Assembly: GCF_034702125.1 (NCBI RefSeq)
Contig: NC_085862.1
Span: 9,884,191-9,948,190, forward strand
Length of the DNA: 64,000 nt
From: Engraulis encrasicolus
Lineage: Eukaryota; Chordata; Actinopteri; Clupeiformes; Engraulidae
Direction of reading: 5' to 3'
This document shows positions 60,635 through 64,000 of the stretch, piece after piece (position 1 is the first letter of the stretch; every line of letters starts with the position of its first letter). The translations under genes and the position numbers were made by a program. The notes below the pieces were generated by a model. The model was not told the DNA's origin and ran no database searches. It saw nothing but the letters and a program-made list of their open reading frames with translations.

Positions 60635-61897
60635 ATGGTGTCCAGGGAATTATGGAGCCTTCTGATCCTGTGGAGCATGTTCACTCTGCTTTTGATCGCC
60701 ACCTACTGGAACGCTATGGGAACAGCCACCTTGGCCACACTGTACAGCGCCACATCTGGCACCCGTGCCGGAGAGCAGCTAGAGGGAGGTCCCCAGAAGA
60801 CCCAGCCAGCAGACGAAGTGGCTTCCTTCCTGTCAGTCAGCGATGCCTTTGTCAACCAGTTCCTGGACGACATAAAGGACCCTACGGAGCAGCTTAGTGA
60901 GCAGCACCTGTCTGGGAACGCTCAGCACCAGCCCAACTCATCTAAGTCAGACAAAGTTCTTCTCAGACGTGAGTGGAAAATTCACTTGAGCCCTATTTCA
61001 CAGAAGCTCAAACAAAGGCAAAAGGAGCGTAAAGAGAGGTTGCGTAGCATCTGCAGTGCCAACAGCACGTTTACGTTCCCCGGCAAGAATCGGAAGTTTG
61101 ACGACATTCCCGTAAATGAATTGGAAAACTTCATTGTGGACGACCGTCACGAGATCATCTACTGCTTTGTGCCAAAGGTGGCCTGCACCAACTGGAAGAG
61201 AATGATGGCTGTGTTGAGTGAGAGACGGGTTGGTGGTGTGGTTTACCATGACCCCTTGAATATTCCCCACAACACGATCCACAAATACAGCCTGCAACTC
61301 ACCTTTGACAAGTTCAAGAAGCGCTACGGCAGTTTCTCACAGGACATGATGAAGACCAAGCTGCAGAAGTACACCAAGTTCCTGTTTGTCAGAGACCCCT
61401 TCGTCAGGCTCATCTCCGCCTTCCGGAACAAGTTTGAGGAGAGAAATGACGTGTTCTACAAAACGTACGCCAGAGACATGCTTAAAAAATACGGAAAGTA
61501 CCCCAATCCTCCAGCTTCATATCCAGAATCCTTGGTGTCTGGTATTAGGCCTAAATTCTCTCACTTCATCCAGTACCTCCTGGACCCCAACACAGAGAGG
61601 AGGCATCCTTATGACATTCACTGGAGACAGGTACACCGCATGTGCCACCCGTGCCAGATAAACTATGACTTTGTGGGCAATCTGGAGACACTGGACGAGG
61701 ATACTGAGCACCTGCTGCGGATTCTGCGTGTGGACAATGTGGTCAATTTCCCTGTGAGTGGTCGAAACCAAACCAAAAACAGCTGGGAGCAAGAGTATTT
61801 CAACAAAATTCCTTACGAGTGGCGGAGACAACTCTACAAACTGTACGAAGTTGACTTCAGACTTTTTGGATATGACAAACCTGAGGGACTTCTATGA
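60635..61897 (+). CDS. chst12: carbohydrate sulfotransferase 12-like, 420 aa, single coding exon
   Basis: Golgi type II membrane enzyme of sulfotransferase family 2 (CHST8-14), expected to move sulfate from PAPS to C4 of GalNAc in chondroitin/dermatan chains. The ATG at 60635 is chosen because it gives a short basic-polar N-terminus directly before one membrane segment (LLILWSMFTLLLIATYW, about residues 9-25); the same frame is open upstream but has no ATG. A variable stem (about 26-150) follows, then the catalytic domain. The 5'-phosphosulfate loop is VPKVACTNWKR (179-189) and the 3'-phosphate motif is FLFVRDPFVRLISAF (249-263). The conserved HWRQVHRMCHPCQINYDFVG, LETLDED and WRRQLYKLYEVDFRLFGYDK lie near the end. 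N-glycosylation sequons include NST in the stem-catalytic junction and NQT near the C-terminus. The ending YKLYE.DF.LFGY.KPE.LL is closest to CHST12 as I recall it; CHST11/13 are alternatives. Length fits the family (about 340-430). Confidence 0.92.
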   Translation: MVSRELWSLLILWSMFTLLLIATYWNAMGTATLATLYSATSGTRAGEQLEGGPQKTQPADEVASFLSVSDAFVNQFLDDIKDPTEQLSEQHLSGNAQHQPNSSKSDKVLLRREWKIHLSPISQKLKQRQKERKERLRSICSANSTFTFPGKNRKFDDIPVNELENFIVDDRHEIIYCFVPKVACTNWKRMMAVLSERRVGGVVYHDPLNIPHNTIHKYSLQLTFDKFKKRYGSFSQDMMKTKLQKYTKFLFVRDPFVRLISAFRNKFEERNDVFYKTYARDMLKKYGKYPNPPASYPESLVSGIRPKFSHFIQYLLDPNTERRHPYDIHWRQVHRMCHPCQINYDFVGNLETLDEDTEHLLRILRVDNVVNFPVSGRNQTKNSWEQEYFNKIPYEWRRQLYKLYEVDFRLFGYDKPEGLL

Positions 61898-62255
61898 TAA
61901 AGATAGAAAGAGTGTTGCATAAATAAATTAATGAAAACTACCTCTACTACAACACTGAGAAGAAGAATTATAATAATAATAATAATAATAATAATTACAG
62001 ACTGTCTGACTGTCTGCCATCTGCAATATTAGGCAAAAAAACCTACAAATCAGATCTATATTGAAACTTCAGAAAAGATAGGTGTGGTATTGGTGTGTAT
62101 TATTTTTGAAGTTGAATAGTGTATACTACAATATATACCCACTTTTTATCATAATACAAACATGCATGGGGGTGGTTCGTCTTTACAAAGTTTGAACATC
62201 TAAAAAGATTAATTGAATCATTGTATGGTGACCTGAGAAGATGAGTGGATGGTAG
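61898..62255 (+). other. chst12: chst12-like 3' UTR
   Basis: AT-rich with an ATA microsatellite (61969-61995). AATAAA occurs at 61922-61927, very close to the stop, and again at 62606-62611. Confidence 0.55.
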
Positions 62256-62422
62256 CCCCTTAATGCACGCCGTACCTCCTGTGGCACGCTGTAATAGACA
62301 TTGAAAGTTAACTGCTATAGTACTACACTACTTTGACAGTGCACAGGGCCTTTAGTAATACATTACAACTTGGTCATTGCCATTCTGGTAACAGCTAATT
62401 TACAATGCCGTGTCTTAAGGGC
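62256..62422. mobile_element. TTAA-type MITE, copy 2
   Basis: CCCCTTAATGCACGCC start and CTTAAGGGC end. The interior 'gtacctcctg.ggcacgctgtaatagacattgaaa' is shared with 29669-29835. The flanking TTAA is no longer exact. Confidence 0.75.
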
Positions 62423-62605
62423 TACGTAAACAACAAACACAGACAGCCCTTGAGATAAAAGGGGGATGATCGCAAATATGTGGGACAGGCATCGGTGTTC
62501 AGACTATTGCATGTGGCTGGGGAAAAAAAACTGTATAAATGGGGCATCTGTTTTCTGGATGGAATTCCTTGTGATTTTTTACATCAAGCTCCTTGTTTGA
62601 ATTTG

Positions 62606-62611
62606 AATAAA
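62606..62611 (+). terminator. chst12: candidate distal poly(A) signal AATAAA
   Basis: A canonical hexamer about 710 nt after the stop codon, followed by 'cagcagtac'. The strand and spacing suit the sulfotransferase transcript, but usage is unproven. Confidence 0.4.
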
Positions 62612-63105
62612 AATCAGCAGTACATACACCTGAGTTGGCTGTCATGAGCACTATTTCCACAGCTCCTAAAAGCAAGTTCTTCTCACACACACAATTGGCC
62701 ATTGTTTCACACACCATCACCTATACGGATACAACCTCGCCTGGAATTCCCAACTAGCCACTGAAACCACCAAACACCCCTTCTACTCTACTGCAACCCC
62801 CCCCCCGCCTTCACCTACTGACACTAGCGAGACCAAACTCATGCAAGATGATGCAAGATAAAAACAAGTATGCAAGACAAAACATCTCCACACCCCCAGC
62901 CTCACTGATGCAAATGACAACACCCGATGCAAAGCCCGATACGGTACAATAGCAAGCAGACGTCGCCATCCTCTGAACCGGTTCTTCACCTTTCTTCACC
63001 CAGATACAGAGCCCTATAGAAAACATCAGACATTTTGTTCCCTCAGCTTTTTCTGTACAGTTGTGACTGACAACTCTCACCACCCCATTTCTCATGAGAG
63101 TGGAA
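62612..63105. other. no gene seen
   Basis: C-rich and A-rich unique sequence with short frames on the minus strand. Nothing recognised. Confidence 0.5.
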
Positions 63106-63106
63106 C

Positions 63107-63531
63107 ACTGCAAAGAAAAAAAAAAGAAATCTCAGCAAGCTTATTTTTCTAGTTTCAAGTAAAAACATATAGTCAGTCTAATTTTAAGTAAAAATCACGC
63201 AATAAATAGTCTTTTTAACTGGAATTTAGAACTAGAAGTGAGACTATTTATACTTGTTTTCGAACATTTGTCAATGGGGCAAGATATTTTTTACTTTATT
63301 AGATTGTTTTACTCGTTTCAAGCAAATATTGCTTATAATAAGTAAAAAAATATCACCAAGTAAAAATATCTTGCCCCATGGAGAAATGTTTGAAAACAAG
63401 TATAAATAGTATATTTATACTTTTTTTTAAAAATCAGTTATTGCGTGATTTTTACTTAAAATAAGACTGGCTAGATGTTTTTACTTGAAACTAGGAAAAT
63501 AAGCTTGCTGACATTTCATGTTTTGCAGTGA
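63107..63531. repeat. long palindromic MITE ('CACTGCAAA' ends)
   Basis: CACTGCAAA and TTTTGCAGTG bound 425 bp. Long arms pair ('ctagtttcaagtaaaaacat'/'atgtttttacttgaaactag', 'gtaaaaatcacgcaataa'/'ttattgcgtgatttttac', 'ggggcaagatattttttac' and its inverse). Confidence 0.85.
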
Positions 63532-63555
63532 AGGGAAAGGACTCGCTACATGATG

Positions 63556-63638
63556 ATGTAGGGGTGTCAAACTCAAATAGGCAGAGGGCCAAAATGAAAA
63601 TCTGGAGCAAAGTCGCGGGCCAAACTAAATATATATAT
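63556..63638. mobile_element. hAT-like element start ('AGGGGTGTCAAACTC')
   Basis: The opening AGGGGTGTCAAACTC and 'gcgggccaaact' are typical of fish hAT-type non-autonomous elements. It is cut by the MITE at 63639, and no right end is visible before the window ends. Confidence 0.5.
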
Positions 63639-63941
63639 GTGCATTCCAATATGCGACCTTGCGTCCTCCACTTATGCTTGTGGCCTCGCTCCGCCTCCTG
63701 GCCCCTCCTCCGTGGTGAAAACAATAAAGTATCCCCGCTGTCTGCCTAGCCACAACAACTTTTGAGGAACTGTTTCTCATTCACCATCCCAATTGCAAAT
63801 GAGAAAAAGACTCTACAATTGAGTTTTTGCAAGATATTGAAATATAATGCTGTTGTCAGTGATGTCATCATGACATATTACTTCCTGGTACGAGGCCACA
63901 AGCACAAGTGGAGGACGTAAGATCGCATATTGGAACGCACT
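63639..63941. mobile_element. MITE ('GTGCATTCCAATATGCGACC' ends), second intact copy
   Basis: Matches 38459-38770 along its length, including 'gccacaacaacttttgagg' and 'gtgatgtcatcatgacatat'. Confidence 0.85.
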
Positions 63942-64000
63942 GCACCCTAGGCACTTTTACAACTCATAAGAATGCATTTATTATTTTTCATTTTATTCAA

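Noticed and set aside
60412..60897. 161-codon frame overlapping the sulfotransferase start
   Set aside because: Its second half is the sulfotransferase coding sequence in the wrong frame, and its first half shows no similarity to any family.

Overview
This window is vertebrate, almost certainly teleost fish, nuclear DNA. The evidence is spliced genes with GT/AG introns whose proteins are recognisable vertebrate families, and a dense load of fish-type mobile DNA: Tc1 elements, hAT-like miniature elements with 8-bp target duplications, CR1/L2-like LINEs, tRNA-derived SINEs, and long CA and GA microsatellites. There are no bacterial operons, CRISPR arrays or rRNA/tRNA genes.

Three protein-coding genes can be supported. 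(1) An elavl1 (HuR-type) RNA-binding protein on the + strand. A probable 5' untranslated exon ends at 12222. Seven coding exons run from 13497 to 19563 and join in frame to 355 residues with three RRMs, followed by a U-rich 3' UTR. (2) The 3' half of an excitatory amino-acid transporter of the EAAT5 type (slc1a7-like) on the - strand. Six exons from 53369 down to 39636 encode the transport core and C-terminus; the 5' exons are not recognisable here. (3) A carbohydrate sulfotransferase of the CHST11/12 type on the + strand (60635-61897), with one uninterrupted coding exon of 420 codons. The three genes work in unrelated pathways: mRNA stability, glutamate transport and Golgi proteoglycan sulfation.

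Layout. 1-6000: hairpin repeats and hAT-like miniature elements. 6031-10621: an element with exact 20-bp inverted ends that holds a nearly intact LINE. 10646-11630: back-to-back hAT-like elements. 12000-20500: elavl1. 20500-39600: a TE-rich intergenic block with a nearly perfect Tc1 copy nested two levels deep (24894-27079), a hammerhead-like motif (27609-27651) and a decayed Tc1 carrying a TTAA element (28804-30592). 39600-53400: the transporter gene, whose introns carry a foldback element with an L2 inside it, a SINE, hAT-like elements, and a minisatellite made of copies of an exon end plus its splice donor. 53400-60360: microsatellites and more miniature elements. 60400-62600: the sulfotransferase. 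62600-64000: further miniature elements.

The most unusual signals are these. A family of hairpin repeats carries hammerhead-ribozyme-like cores whose stem II changes in a compensatory way between copies; one copy also has a complete 7-bp stem I. The EAAT minisatellite has duplicated a 5' splice site about ten times. A hAT-like insertion lies only 26 nt from a splice acceptor, and its target duplication recreates the likely branch point.
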